Assembly (NCBI GenBank): GCA_017883045.1
Contig: JADGOJ010000001.1
Span: 1-64,000 of the forward strand
Direction of reading: 5' to 3'
Source of the DNA: Acidimicrobiales bacterium
GTDB lineage: Bacteria > Actinomycetota > Acidimicrobiia > Acidimicrobiales > RAAP-2
DNA length: 64,000 bases
In this document: positions 43,289 through 52,516 of the stretch, in pieces
How positions within the stretch are numbered: position 1 is the stretch's first letter
Layout of the letters: the number at the start of each line of letters is the position of its first letter
Position numbers and translations under genes: made by a program
Notes under the pieces: model-generated
Seen by the model: the letters and a program-made list of their open reading frames with translations, nothing else
The model's database searches: none
Told to the model about the DNA's origin: nothing

Positions 43289-45988
43289 GTGCGAACGACC
43301 TTGAGCCCATCGACCGTCACGTGGTGGCGACCGCTGGCGCGCGCCGACCGCAACGCCGTGCTGCTCATGCTGCTCATCCCGCTCGTGCTCTTCGGGGTCC
43401 CGGCGCTCTTCGGCCATCCGGCCATCGCGGCGGACAACCTGATCCAGAACTTCCCGTTGCGGGTGCTGGCGGGCCAGCAGATCCGCTCGGGGCACCTGCC
43501 GCTGCTCAACCCCCTCGCGAACTCCACGACGCCGCTGCTGGGAGGCATGAACGCCGGCGCGCTCTTCCCGGCCACGCTGCTCTTCGTCGTTCTGCCCCCG
43601 ATCCTGGCGTGGGTGTTCAACCTGGTCGCGGTCTACGTGGCCGCGGCGCTGGGCATGTTCGCCCTGCTGCGCTGGCACCAACTGCGATCCCTCTCGGCGA
43701 CCGTCGCGGCCCTGGTCTTCGCCTACAGCGGCGCGATGATCGGCCAGATGGTGCACCTCGGGGTCATCCAGGGCTTCGCGCTGCTGCCGTGGGCGACGCT
43801 GGCGATGCTCTCGATGGCACGAGCCCTGCGAAATCTCTCCTTCGAGGCGACCGGGCGCCAACGTGCGCGAACGATGATGCCTGGCGTCATGGCGCTCGCG
43901 GCGGTGTGGGGACTCGTCTGTCTGTCCGGTGAGCCGCGCGCCATCGCCGAGATCGAGCTGCTGACGCTCGTCATCGCGCCGGTCGTGGCACTCGTGCGCA
44001 GCTCGTACCAGCCCGCGCGCTGGCGAGAGCGGTTCCTCTACCTCGCCGGCGTGGTGACCGGCGCGGCGTGGGGGGTCGTGGTCGGCCTCGTGCAGCTCCT
44101 GCCGGGCTGGAACTTCATCGCCCAGTCACAGCGCGCCTCCATCTCCTACTCGTTCTTCGGGGCCGGCTCGTTGGTGGTGCGCTGGACGTCGATGCTGTTC
44201 CTCCAGACGATCGTCGGCGGCAACGCCGTGCTCGGCCAACCGCACTTCTTCACCGGCTACAACCTCCCCGAGGTGACCGGCTACGTCGGCATCCTCGCGC
44301 TCGTCGCGGTGGCCGCCTTCCTCTCGCGGCTCACCTGGCGGGGATGGAGTGGCGAGAATCGCGACTTCGTGGTCTACGCGACGCTCATCGTGGTGGGGCT
44401 GCTCACGACGTGGGGGAGCTTCACTCCGCTCGGTCACGTGTTCCAGCACATCCCGCTGTTCGGCAGCACGAGGCTCCAGAGCCGCAACATCGTGCTCGTC
44501 GATTTCGGGGCGACGGCGCTGCTCGGATGGTGGCTCGATCGCCTCCAAGAGCGCGATCTCGCCGGAGCGGGCCTGCTGGGACGCCGACGCGCACTCACGG
44601 TCGTTCCCGCAGCGGTGACGATCGCGCTGAGCGCCGCGATGATGGTGTGGGGCGCGTCCATCGTGAGGTGGCTTGGAGCGACGGCCAGTGCTTCGCAGAT
44701 GGCCCGCCACGAGACCCTGACCTTGGCCCTGCAGATCGCCATCGCCGGTTCGATCGCTCTGCTGGTGCTCGGGGCCGCTCGAACGCGCCACCTGGTGCGG
44801 TGGCTCTGCGCCGTCGCGGCGTTCGACGTCGTGGTGTTCATGCTCTTCTGCTCGACGGGCTTCTCCCCGGGTCGCGTCGACGTGATGCCCTCAAGGGAGA
44901 AGGCGCTGAGTGAACTGGGCAACGCCGGACGATTCGCCCTCGTCGATCCCTCGGGCGGTCACGCCGAAGCCTTCGAGGCCCTGGGACTTCCGAACATGAA
45001 CGTCTTCACGCAGCTCCCCAGCGTCCAAGGCTACGGCTCGCTCATCAACTCCTTCTACGGCGACGTCACGTACGTCCACCCGCTCTTCAGCATCGCTGCC
45101 TGTCATCTCGCGCAAGGGACCTTCAAGCAACTGCGCCTCGCCACCGTCGTCGCCGCCGCCGACGTGCTGGCGACCCCGGTCACCTCCTCGACGCCGCACC
45201 CGACGTGGTGCTTCCCTCCCGAGAGCACCACCACGGCGAGTCGTTACTTCGGTCAGCTGCTCGCGGTGAAGACCCTGGCGCTCGAGGGGGTGGGCGGAGC
45301 AGCGGTGTCGTCCGGTCCGGTCCAAGCCCAGTTGCTCGACGCGAGGGGCGAACCCACGGGACCGGTCATCGTCCAGATGGGCCAGCCGTCGATGAGCTTC
45401 GACTTCAGCCCCCTCCACGAGATCGCCGCCGGCGTGCGATTCAGCGCCGGCTCGGGAGAAGTGATCTACTCCACGACCGTCGCGCCGATGGATTCGGGGC
45501 CCTCGTACCGACTGGACAACGGCTTCCAGGAGGCGCTCACCACGTCGTGGTGGAAAGCCGGCCGGACGCGCGGCACGTTGACGACGTTCCGGGCCGTGCA
45601 CGTGCGGCCTCCGGCGTGGCTCGGCGCGAACGCGGGGACTTCGAAGGTGGTGTCCATAAGGAATGCGAGTTGGGGTGACTCGTGGGTCACGGTGGACGCC
45701 ACGCACGACACGGTGCTGAAGCGATCGGCCGAGTGGCTGCCGGGATGGCGCGCGACGGCTCTCGACGAGACGACGGGCGCGAGTCGTCGACTCGTGGTCG
45801 AACGGTCCGGGCTCATCCAGCAGGTGATCGTGCCCGCGGGCCGGTGGCGCGTGCACTTCCACTATCACGCGCCGTACATCGAATTGGGTCTCGTGAGCTC
45901 GGGTGCCGGTCTGCTCGCACTGCTGGGGACGTACGGATACCTTCGAGGATGGTTCCGTCGAAACCGAGACGGTAAGGTTCGTCCATGA
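43289..45988 (+). CDS. YfhO-like large polytopic membrane protein
   Basis: About 900 aa, many TM segments and a long C-terminal extracytoplasmic region; PLLNPLANSTTPLLGGMNAGALFP resembles YfhO/GT-C-like proteins. Confidence 0.6.
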   Translation: MRTTLSPSTVTWWRPLARADRNAVLLMLLIPLVLFGVPALFGHPAIAADNLIQNFPLRVLAGQQIRSGHLPLLNPLANSTTPLLGGMNAGALFPATLLFVVLPPILAWVFNLVAVYVAAALGMFALLRWHQLRSLSATVAALVFAYSGAMIGQMVHLGVIQGFALLPWATLAMLSMARALRNLSFEATGRQRARTMMPGVMALAAVWGLVCLSGEPRAIAEIELLTLVIAPVVALVRSSYQPARWRERFLYLAGVVTGAAWGVVVGLVQLLPGWNFIAQSQRASISYSFFGAGSLVVRWTSMLFLQTIVGGNAVLGQPHFFTGYNLPEVTGYVGILALVAVAAFLSRLTWRGWSGENRDFVVYATLIVVGLLTTWGSFTPLGHVFQHIPLFGSTRLQSRNIVLVDFGATALLGWWLDRLQERDLAGAGLLGRRRALTVVPAAVTIALSAAMMVWGASIVRWLGATASASQMARHETLTLALQIAIAGSIALLVLGAARTRHLVRWLCAVAAFDVVVFMLFCSTGFSPGRVDVMPSREKALSELGNAGRFALVDPSGGHAEAFEALGLPNMNVFTQLPSVQGYGSLINSFYGDVTYVHPLFSIAACHLAQGTFKQLRLATVVAAADVLATPVTSSTPHPTWCFPPESTTTASRYFGQLLAVKTLALEGVGGAAVSSGPVQAQLLDARGEPTGPVIVQMGQPSMSFDFSPLHEIAAGVRFSAGSGEVIYSTTVAPMDSGPSYRLDNGFQEALTTSWWKAGRTRGTLTTFRAVHVRPPAWLGANAGTSKVVSIRNASWGDSWVTVDATHDTVLKRSAEWLPGWRATALDETTGASRRLVVERSGLIQQVIVPAGRWRVHFHYHAPYIELGLVSSGAGLLALLGTYGYLRGWFRRNRDGKVRP
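45973..45978 (+). promoter_or_regulatory. -10 box TAAGGT, 6 nt before ATG of dapB
   Basis: TAAGGT-tcgtcc-ATG. Confidence 0.5.
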
Positions 45989-46755
45989 AGCGCATCGGAA
46001 TCGTCGGCGGAGCGGGTCGGATGGGCCAAGCGCTGGCCGAGGGCCTCGGCGCGATCGAGGACTTCCGCGTCGCGGCGCTGGTCGACGTGCACGAGCCCCA
46101 CGAGCGCTTCGGCGCCAAGTACCTCGCGTCGCTCGCCGAGCTCGACGCCGACCTCGTCGACGTGATCGTCGACTTCTCCACGCCCGAGGGCGTGGTCGGC
46201 TCGGCGCACTGGTGCTCGGCGAACGGCGTTGGGCTGGTGGTCGGCACGACCGGACTCTCGCGCGAGCAGCGAGCTGAGGTGGAGACGGCCGGGACCAAGG
46301 TGGGCGTGGCGATGGCCTCGAACTTCGCCATCGGCGCGGTGCTCTCCGAGCGCTTCGCGGCGCAGGCCGCCCCCTACTTCGATCGCGTCGAGATCATCGA
46401 ACTGCACCACGACCGCAAGGCCGACGCGCCGTCGGGCACGTCGATCACGACGGCCGACGCCATCGCCAGGGCTCGCCGGGCCGCGGGCGTGGCTCCGATG
46501 GACGATCCGACGGTGCGCCACACCATGGCCGGCGCGCGCGGCGCCGACGCCGTCGACGGTATCAAGATCCACTCGGTGCGCCTGCCGGGCCTCGTGGCCC
46601 ACCAGGAGATCCACTTCGGCGGGCCGGGCGAGGGCCTCACGATCCGTCATGACTCGTTCGGACGCGAGAGCTTCGTCCACGGCGTGGCGCTCGCGGTGCG
46701 CGCCGTCGACGACACGCCTCGCTTCCTCGACGGAATCTCGTCACTCGTGGTGTGA
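45985..46755 (+). CDS. dapB: 4-hydroxy-tetrahydrodipicolinate reductase
   Basis: RIGIVGGAGRMGQALAEGL, VVGTTGLS, ELHHDRKADAPSGTS, GLVAHQEIHFGGPGEGLTIRHDS. Confidence 0.95.
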   Translation: MKRIGIVGGAGRMGQALAEGLGAIEDFRVAALVDVHEPHERFGAKYLASLAELDADLVDVIVDFSTPEGVVGSAHWCSANGVGLVVGTTGLSREQRAEVETAGTKVGVAMASNFAIGAVLSERFAAQAAPYFDRVEIIELHHDRKADAPSGTSITTADAIARARRAAGVAPMDDPTVRHTMAGARGADAVDGIKIHSVRLPGLVAHQEIHFGGPGEGLTIRHDSFGRESFVHGVALAVRAVDDTPRFLDGISSLVV

Positions 46756-46780
46756 TTCGAGGGGTTCCGGCGACGGCTGG

Positions 46781-46786
46781 TAACTT
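46781..46786 (+). promoter_or_regulatory. -10 box TAACTT, 6 nt before ATG of dapA
   Basis: TAACTT-cgttct-ATG. Confidence 0.55.
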
Positions 46787-46792
46787 CGTTCT

Positions 46793-47689
46793 ATGACCAC
46801 ACCCCTCTTCGGACGCGTCCTCACGGCCATGGTGACGCCCTTCGCGCCCGACGGAACGGTCGACTTCGACGTGGCCATTCAGATAGCCGAGCACCTGGTC
46901 GCCGGGGGCAGCGACGGACTGGTGTTGGCCGGCTCGACGGGCGAGGGCTCTTCACTGACCGACACCGAGAAGCTCGAGCTGTTCGCGTGTATCGCCGGTG
47001 CGGTGCAGGTGCCGGTGCTCGCCGGATCGACCTCGGCGGACACCGCGCGTTCGGTCGCCTTGACCAGTCAGGTCGCCGCCACCGGGGCGACCGGCGTGCT
47101 CGCCACGACCCCCGCCTACTCGCGTCCGAGCCAGGCGGGCATCGCCGCGCACCTCGCCGCCGTGGCGGAGTGCACCGAGTTGCCGGTGATGCTCTACGAC
47201 ATACCGTCGCGCACCGGACGCAAGATCGCCGCGTCCACGGCCATCGACCTCGTGCGCGCCCACTCGAACATCATTGCGTTGAAGGACGCGTCGGGCGACC
47301 TCGCGTCGGCCGCGCACCTGAAGGCCGTGCTCGGTGACGCCCTCGACCTCTACAGCGGTGACGACGCGTTGCTGCTGCCCTTCATGGCGATCGGGGCCGT
47401 GGGCATCGTTTCGGTCGCGTCGCACTGGGCCGGGCGCGAGTTCGCGACCATCGTCGACTGCGTCGAACGCGGCGACTGGGCCACGGCGCGCTGCGTGAAC
47501 GAGCGCCTCGCCACCAGCTGCGCGTTCGAGAGCTCCGAGGCCTATCCCAACCCGATGCCCAGCAAGGCCGCGCTGCGGGCCCTCGGCATCAACGCCGGCC
47601 AGTGCCGATTGCCCCACCCACCGAGCGATGCGACACTCGATGCCAACGCGGACCAGGTAGTGGCCACGCTTCGAGCCGCCCGTGGCTAA
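46793..47689 (+). CDS. dapA: 4-hydroxy-tetrahydrodipicolinate synthase
   Basis: GRVLTAMVTPFAPDGTVDF, LVLAGSTGEGSSLTDTEK, VMLYDIPSRTGRKI, ALKDASGDL. Confidence 0.96.
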   Translation: MTTPLFGRVLTAMVTPFAPDGTVDFDVAIQIAEHLVAGGSDGLVLAGSTGEGSSLTDTEKLELFACIAGAVQVPVLAGSTSADTARSVALTSQVAATGATGVLATTPAYSRPSQAGIAAHLAAVAECTELPVMLYDIPSRTGRKIAASTAIDLVRAHSNIIALKDASGDLASAAHLKAVLGDALDLYSGDDALLLPFMAIGAVGIVSVASHWAGREFATIVDCVERGDWATARCVNERLATSCAFESSEAYPNPMPSKAALRALGINAGQCRLPHPPSDATLDANADQVVATLRAARG

Positions 47690-49343
47690 GGGCCCCGTTC
47701 GGATCACGTTCCTCGGCGGACTGGGAGAGATCGGGCGCAACTGCGCCGCCATCGAACAGGACGGGCGCATCGTCATCATCGACGCCGGCCTGATGTTCCC
47801 CGAGCCGACCATGTACGGCGTGGACCTGATCCTGCCCGACTTCCGCTGGCTCATCGAACGGCGAGACCGCATCGACGCCATCGTGCTGACCCACGGCCAC
47901 GAGGACCACACCGGGGCGCTGCGCTACCTCGTGAAGGACGTCAACGTGCCGATCTACGGATCCGCGCTGACCCTCGGCTTCGCGCGCCACCGCCTGACCG
48001 AAGCGAAGGTCGCCAAGGATCTCACGTTCATCGAGGTCGCCGACGGCGAGCGGCGCCGGATTGGCCCCTTCGAGGTCGAGTTCATCCCGGTGACCCACTC
48101 GGTGCCGAGCGCCCACGCCCTCGCGTTCTGGACCAACGTCGGCATCGTCGTGCACTCGGGCGACTTCAAGCTCGACCTCACGCCGATCGACGGGCGACGC
48201 ACGGACATCTCGCGACTCGCGGCGTTGGGCGACGAGGGCGTCGCCCTGCTGCTCTGCGACTCCACCAACGCCGAGGAGCCGGGCTTCACCGCCTCGGAGC
48301 GCTCGGTCGGCGGAGCGCTGCGGCGCCTCTTCCTCGAGCGGCCCGAGCGGCGCATGGTGGTCGCCTGCTTCGCCAGCCACATCCACCGCGTCCAGCAGAT
48401 CATCAACGTCGCCAAGGAGCAGAATCGCAAGATCGTGCTGATGGGCCGCTCCATGGAGGCCAACGTCAAGCTCGCGCGCAAGCTGCACCTGCTGCACGTC
48501 GACGCCGCAGACCTCATCGACATCGAGAACATCGACCGCTACCCCCCAGGCGAGGTGTGCGTGATCTGCACCGGCAGCCAGGGCGAGCCGCTGGCCGCCT
48601 TGTCGAAGTTGTCGCGTGGCGACGCGCGCTTCTTGAAGGTCGGTCCCGACGACACGGTGATCCTCAGCTCGCACCCGATCCCGGGCAACGAGTGGACCGT
48701 CGGGCGCGTCATCGACGACCTGCACCGTGCCGCGGCCGAGGTCATCCACTCGGGTCACGAGCCGGTGCACGCTTCGGGTCACGCCCGCCAAGGCGAGCTG
48801 CGCACGTTCCACCAGCTGATCCGACCGCGCAACTTCGTGCCGGTCCACGGCGAGTACCGCCATATGGTTCACCACGCCGAATTGGCCACTTCGATGGGAC
48901 TGAGCCCCAAGCACGTGCTGATCTGCGAGGACGGCGACCAGGTCGAGGTGACCCAGGCCGGCATCCGCCGCTCGGGCCAGGTGCCCGCCGGCTTCCACTA
49001 CATCGACGGCAGTGCCGGCGACCTCGACGAGCGACCACTCGAGGAGAGGCGGATGCTCGCCGAGTACGGCGTGCTGCAGATCTCGGCCGGCGTCGACAAG
49101 GATCGCGGCACCATCATCCAGCCGGTTCGCGTCACCGCGCGAGGCTGGTTCGAAGGCGAGCACGACCGCGGTCTGCTCGACTCGGTCACCAACGAGGTGC
49201 GCGGCGCACTCGAGGCCGCCCTTCGTGACGGCAATCGCGACGCCGAGTCGCTCAACAAGGTGGTCCAGCGCGCCGCCGGTCGACTGTTGGGCCAGAAGTA
49301 CCGCCGCCAGCCCGTGCTGCTGCCGGCGATCGTCGTGCTCTAG
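47682..49343 (+). CDS. rnj: Ribonuclease J
   Basis: RITFLGGLGEIGRNCAAIE, LTHGHEDHTGAL metallo-beta-lactamase motif, VHASGHARQGEL, NFVPVHGEYRHM. Confidence 0.95.
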   Translation: MAKGPVRITFLGGLGEIGRNCAAIEQDGRIVIIDAGLMFPEPTMYGVDLILPDFRWLIERRDRIDAIVLTHGHEDHTGALRYLVKDVNVPIYGSALTLGFARHRLTEAKVAKDLTFIEVADGERRRIGPFEVEFIPVTHSVPSAHALAFWTNVGIVVHSGDFKLDLTPIDGRRTDISRLAALGDEGVALLLCDSTNAEEPGFTASERSVGGALRRLFLERPERRMVVACFASHIHRVQQIINVAKEQNRKIVLMGRSMEANVKLARKLHLLHVDAADLIDIENIDRYPPGEVCVICTGSQGEPLAALSKLSRGDARFLKVGPDDTVILSSHPIPGNEWTVGRVIDDLHRAAAEVIHSGHEPVHASGHARQGELRTFHQLIRPRNFVPVHGEYRHMVHHAELATSMGLSPKHVLICEDGDQVEVTQAGIRRSGQVPAGFHYIDGSAGDLDERPLEERRMLAEYGVLQISAGVDKDRGTIIQPVRVTARGWFEGEHDRGLLDSVTNEVRGALEAALRDGNRDAESLNKVVQRAAGRLLGQKYRRQPVLLPAIVVL

Positions 49344-50113
49344 TCGTCGCTCTTGTCCGGCTCGCCGTGGTCGGCGTTGCCGCGTCCCGTGCGCCAGAAC
49401 GCCTTGAGACTCGCCTCGACTTCGCCCAGTCCGCGGTCGAGCAGGGCGGCGCGCACGGCCTTCATGACGTGGAACTCGCCGAAGAGGTAGGCGTGGCCCG
49501 CGTCGGGGGGGAAGGCGAACGCCGCGAGACCGCTCAGCAGTCCCGCGGGGTCGTTCCTCTCGCGGTCGTGGCGGTCGACGAAGATCCCGGTCACGCCGAG
49601 GCCCTCGTCGAACGCGGCGGTGATCGCGTCGTCGGCGTGGTCGATCTCGACGATGAAGATCGCGCGTCCGGGCACTTCGATGCTCTGGGCCATCCGGTAG
49701 AAGGCGGCCAGTCCCGTGGCGTCGCCGACGAAGACGTGCCAATCGGCATCGGGGTCGAGCACGATCTTGCCCCGCGGCCCGATGACGTCGACTGAGTCGC
49801 CGGGCTGGGCGCTGCGCGCCCACTCGCTGCCCGGCCCGTCGTGGCCGGTCGTGATCCACAAGGTGAGCTGGTCGAGTTCCGGTTCGAGCGCGCGCACGCT
49901 GTAGCGGCGCCGCACGAACTTGCCCGCGGCGTTGGCGACCCGCACCATCACGTCGTTGCCGGGCACGCCCGCGAGCAGCACCGCATCGCCGCTCAGCACG
50001 ACCTCGCGGACCGACGAACTCAGCTGGGAGGACGACACGACCTGGCAGACGCGCGCGTGCGCGCCGAGTCGATCGGCCAATTCGGTGGAGGATCCGTGGG
50101 GCGTTGGAGTCAC
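49340..50113 (-). CDS. Siderophore-interacting protein-like flavin reductase
   Basis: FVRRRYSVRALEPELDQLTLWITTGHDGPGSEWARSAQPGDSVDVIGPRG, FVGDATGLAAFYRM, YLFGEFHVMKAVR; SIP family pattern. Confidence 0.85.
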   Translation of the reverse strand: MTPTPHGSSTELADRLGAHARVCQVVSSSQLSSSVREVVLSGDAVLLAGVPGNDVMVRVANAAGKFVRRRYSVRALEPELDQLTLWITTGHDGPGSEWARSAQPGDSVDVIGPRGKIVLDPDADWHVFVGDATGLAAFYRMAQSIEVPGRAIFIVEIDHADDAITAAFDEGLGVTGIFVDRHDRERNDPAGLLSGLAAFAFPPDAGHAYLFGEFHVMKAVRAALLDRGLGEVEASLKAFWRTGRGNADHGEPDKSDD

Positions 50114-50119
50114 CGGCCC

Positions 50120-50125
50120 AGACTA
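50120..50125 (-). promoter_or_regulatory. -10 box TAGTCT, 6 nt before GTG of the siderophore-interacting protein gene
   Basis: Minus strand TAGTCT-gggccg-GTG. Confidence 0.55.
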
Positions 50126-50167
50126 GGACCAGTGGCGCGCCTTACGAACCTGCGTTCGGTAAGTTGG

Positions 50168-52513
50168 ATGGTTGTGGCACAGGCACGACACCAGAAGAAG
50201 CCGGCGAAGCGGCCGGTGAAGGCCGCCCGGGGGTCGGACGCGCCGAGCGTATGGCAGCGCCACGCTCGCGACCTGTGGGTCGTGCTGCTGGTGGTCGTCG
50301 GGCTCTTCGCGGCCCTGGCCGAAGCGGGGGCGCTCGGCCCCGTCGGGCGTGCGATCTCCACATCGCTGGCCGTCGCGTTCGGCGTGGGGCGCTTCGCGCT
50401 GCCGGTGATGCTGCTCGGCCTCGGCGTGGCGCTCGTCGTGGGCAAGATCGAGGTCGACCGGCCACGGCTGGGCTGGGGGATCGCGCTCGGACTCGTGAGC
50501 CTCTGCGGCATCGGGCACCTCGCCGGGGGTCGCCCGTCGCTGCACGCCAAGACCAAAGCGCTCGCGCACGCCGGTGGCTGGCTCGGCGCCGTCGTGGGCG
50601 GTGGGCTGGACAGGGCCATCGGCATCGCCGGCGCGCTGGTCGTGCTGCTGGCGCTGCTCGTGGTGGCGATCATGGTGGGTACGGGCATCGGGCTCGGCGC
50701 GCTCTACGCCGGGACGGTCGCGCTGGTTCGCGCGAGCGCTTCGCGCCTGGCGCGGTGGTGGTCGATGCGTCCCCAGCACGACGTCGGGTACCCCGGCGAC
50801 GCCGACGACAGCGGGGTCGAGCAGAAGCCCGCCAAACGCGCTCGCAAAGAGCCCGTCGAGGAGTACATCGCCGAGCCCGTCGAGTACGAGGACGAGTACG
50901 GGCAAGAGGAGGGGGGCGGGTACGAGGAGAGCGGCGAGCCCGGACCGGTGCTGGCGCCCATCGTGCCCCTGACCCACCGCGAGCCCGTGATGACGAGCGA
51001 GTGGAGGCTGCCCTCGCCGTCGCTGCTGCTGCGCACCAAGGAGCAGAGGCAGGACCGCGGCGCCATCGAGGACCTGGGCGCCGAGCTGGTCGAGGCGCTC
51101 GGCGCCCACGGTGTCGACACGACCCTCGTCGGCTACACCGTCGGCCCGACAGTCACGCGCTTCGAGCTCGAGCTCGGACCCGGCGTCAAGGTGTCGAGCG
51201 TCACGTCGCTCAACAAGGACATCGCCTACGCCATGGCCTCGCCCGAGGTCCGCATCCTGGCCCCGATCCCCGGACGTTCCGCCATTGGCGTCGAGGTGCC
51301 GAACCGCCAGCGCACGCTCGTCGCGTTGGGTGACCTGCTCGCGTCGGAGGAGGCGTTGGCCGCCGAGCACCCCCTCGACGTCCCCATCGGTCGCGACATC
51401 TCGGGCAAGACGGTGATCGTGAACCTGGGCGAGATGCCCCACGTCCTGATCTCGGGCGCCACCGGGGCGGGCAAGAGCTCGCTCATCAACTCGCTCGTCA
51501 CCTCGCTCGTGATGCGCGCGACCCCCGACCAGCTGCGCCTGATGCTGGTCGACCCCAAGCGCGTGGAGATGGGCCAGTACAACGACCTGCCCCACCTGCT
51601 CTCGCCGGTGGTCGTGGACCCGAAGAGGGCCGCGGGGATGCTGGCCTGGGCGGTCAAGGAGATGGAGCGCCGCTACGACATCCTCGCCGAGAGCGGCGCG
51701 CGCGACATCACGAGTTACCAGCAGATGATCGAGCGCGGCGAGCTGGTGCCCGAGCCGACGGTGCGCGAGCAGGTCGCCGAGGCGATCGAGCGCGCGACCG
51801 GTCTCGAGTCCGACGTCGAGGAGCCGTCGGGCCCCGAGGAGCTGCCCTACATCGTGATCGTCGTGGACGAGTTGAACGACCTGATGATGGTCGCGGCGCG
51901 CGACGTCGAGGAGTCGGTCGTGCGCATCGCCCAGATGGCCCGCGCGGTCGGCATCCACCTGGTGCTCGCGACCCAGCGCCCGAGCGTCGACGTCATCACC
52001 GGCGTCATCAAGGCCAACGTGCCCAGCCGGATCGCCTTCGCGGTCAGTTCGCTCGCCGACAGCCGGGTCATTCTCGACCAGGCCGGCGCCGAACGCCTCA
52101 TCGGCAAGGGCGACATGCTGCTCGTCACCTCGTCGTCGAACGTCGCGCGGCGTCTGCAGGCACCGTGGGTGTCCGAAGAGGAGGTCCATCGCGTCGTCGA
52201 GGCGTGGCGCGCCCAGGGTGGCCGTCGCGAGAACGTGGTGGCGCTCGACGTGCGAGAGGGACGGGGTTCGCAGTCGGGTGGATCGGGAGACGACGATGAC
52301 GACGAGTTGTTGCGCCAGGCCCGCGACCTCGTGATCCGGACCCAGTCGGGTTCGACGTCGATGCTCCAGCGAAAGCTCCGCGTCGGATTCGCCCGCGCCG
52401 GCCGTCTGATGGACCAGCTCGAGCAGGAGCACGTGGTCGCCCCCGGAGACGGCTCCAAGGCCCGCAAGGTCCTGGTGACGCTCGAAGAGTACGACCCGCA
52501 GTCTTCGTTGTAG
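50168..52513 (+). CDS. ftsK: DNA translocase FtsK/SpoIIIE
   Basis: Four hydrophobic segments, Walker A LISGATGAGKSSLINSLVTSL, VVDELNDLMMVA, ATQRPSVDVITGVIKANVPSRIAFAVSSLADSRVILDQAGAERLIGKGDML; gamma-like C-terminus. Start uncertain. Confidence 0.94.
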   Translation: MVVAQARHQKKPAKRPVKAARGSDAPSVWQRHARDLWVVLLVVVGLFAALAEAGALGPVGRAISTSLAVAFGVGRFALPVMLLGLGVALVVGKIEVDRPRLGWGIALGLVSLCGIGHLAGGRPSLHAKTKALAHAGGWLGAVVGGGLDRAIGIAGALVVLLALLVVAIMVGTGIGLGALYAGTVALVRASASRLARWWSMRPQHDVGYPGDADDSGVEQKPAKRARKEPVEEYIAEPVEYEDEYGQEEGGGYEESGEPGPVLAPIVPLTHREPVMTSEWRLPSPSLLLRTKEQRQDRGAIEDLGAELVEALGAHGVDTTLVGYTVGPTVTRFELELGPGVKVSSVTSLNKDIAYAMASPEVRILAPIPGRSAIGVEVPNRQRTLVALGDLLASEEALAAEHPLDVPIGRDISGKTVIVNLGEMPHVLISGATGAGKSSLINSLVTSLVMRATPDQLRLMLVDPKRVEMGQYNDLPHLLSPVVVDPKRAAGMLAWAVKEMERRYDILAESGARDITSYQQMIERGELVPEPTVREQVAEAIERATGLESDVEEPSGPEELPYIVIVVDELNDLMMVAARDVEESVVRIAQMARAVGIHLVLATQRPSVDVITGVIKANVPSRIAFAVSSLADSRVILDQAGAERLIGKGDMLLVTSSSNVARRLQAPWVSEEEVHRVVEAWRAQGGRRENVVALDVREGRGSQSGGSGDDDDDELLRQARDLVIRTQSGSTSMLQRKLRVGFARAGRLMDQLEQEHVVAPGDGSKARKVLVTLEEYDPQSSL

Positions 52514-52516
52514 TCC

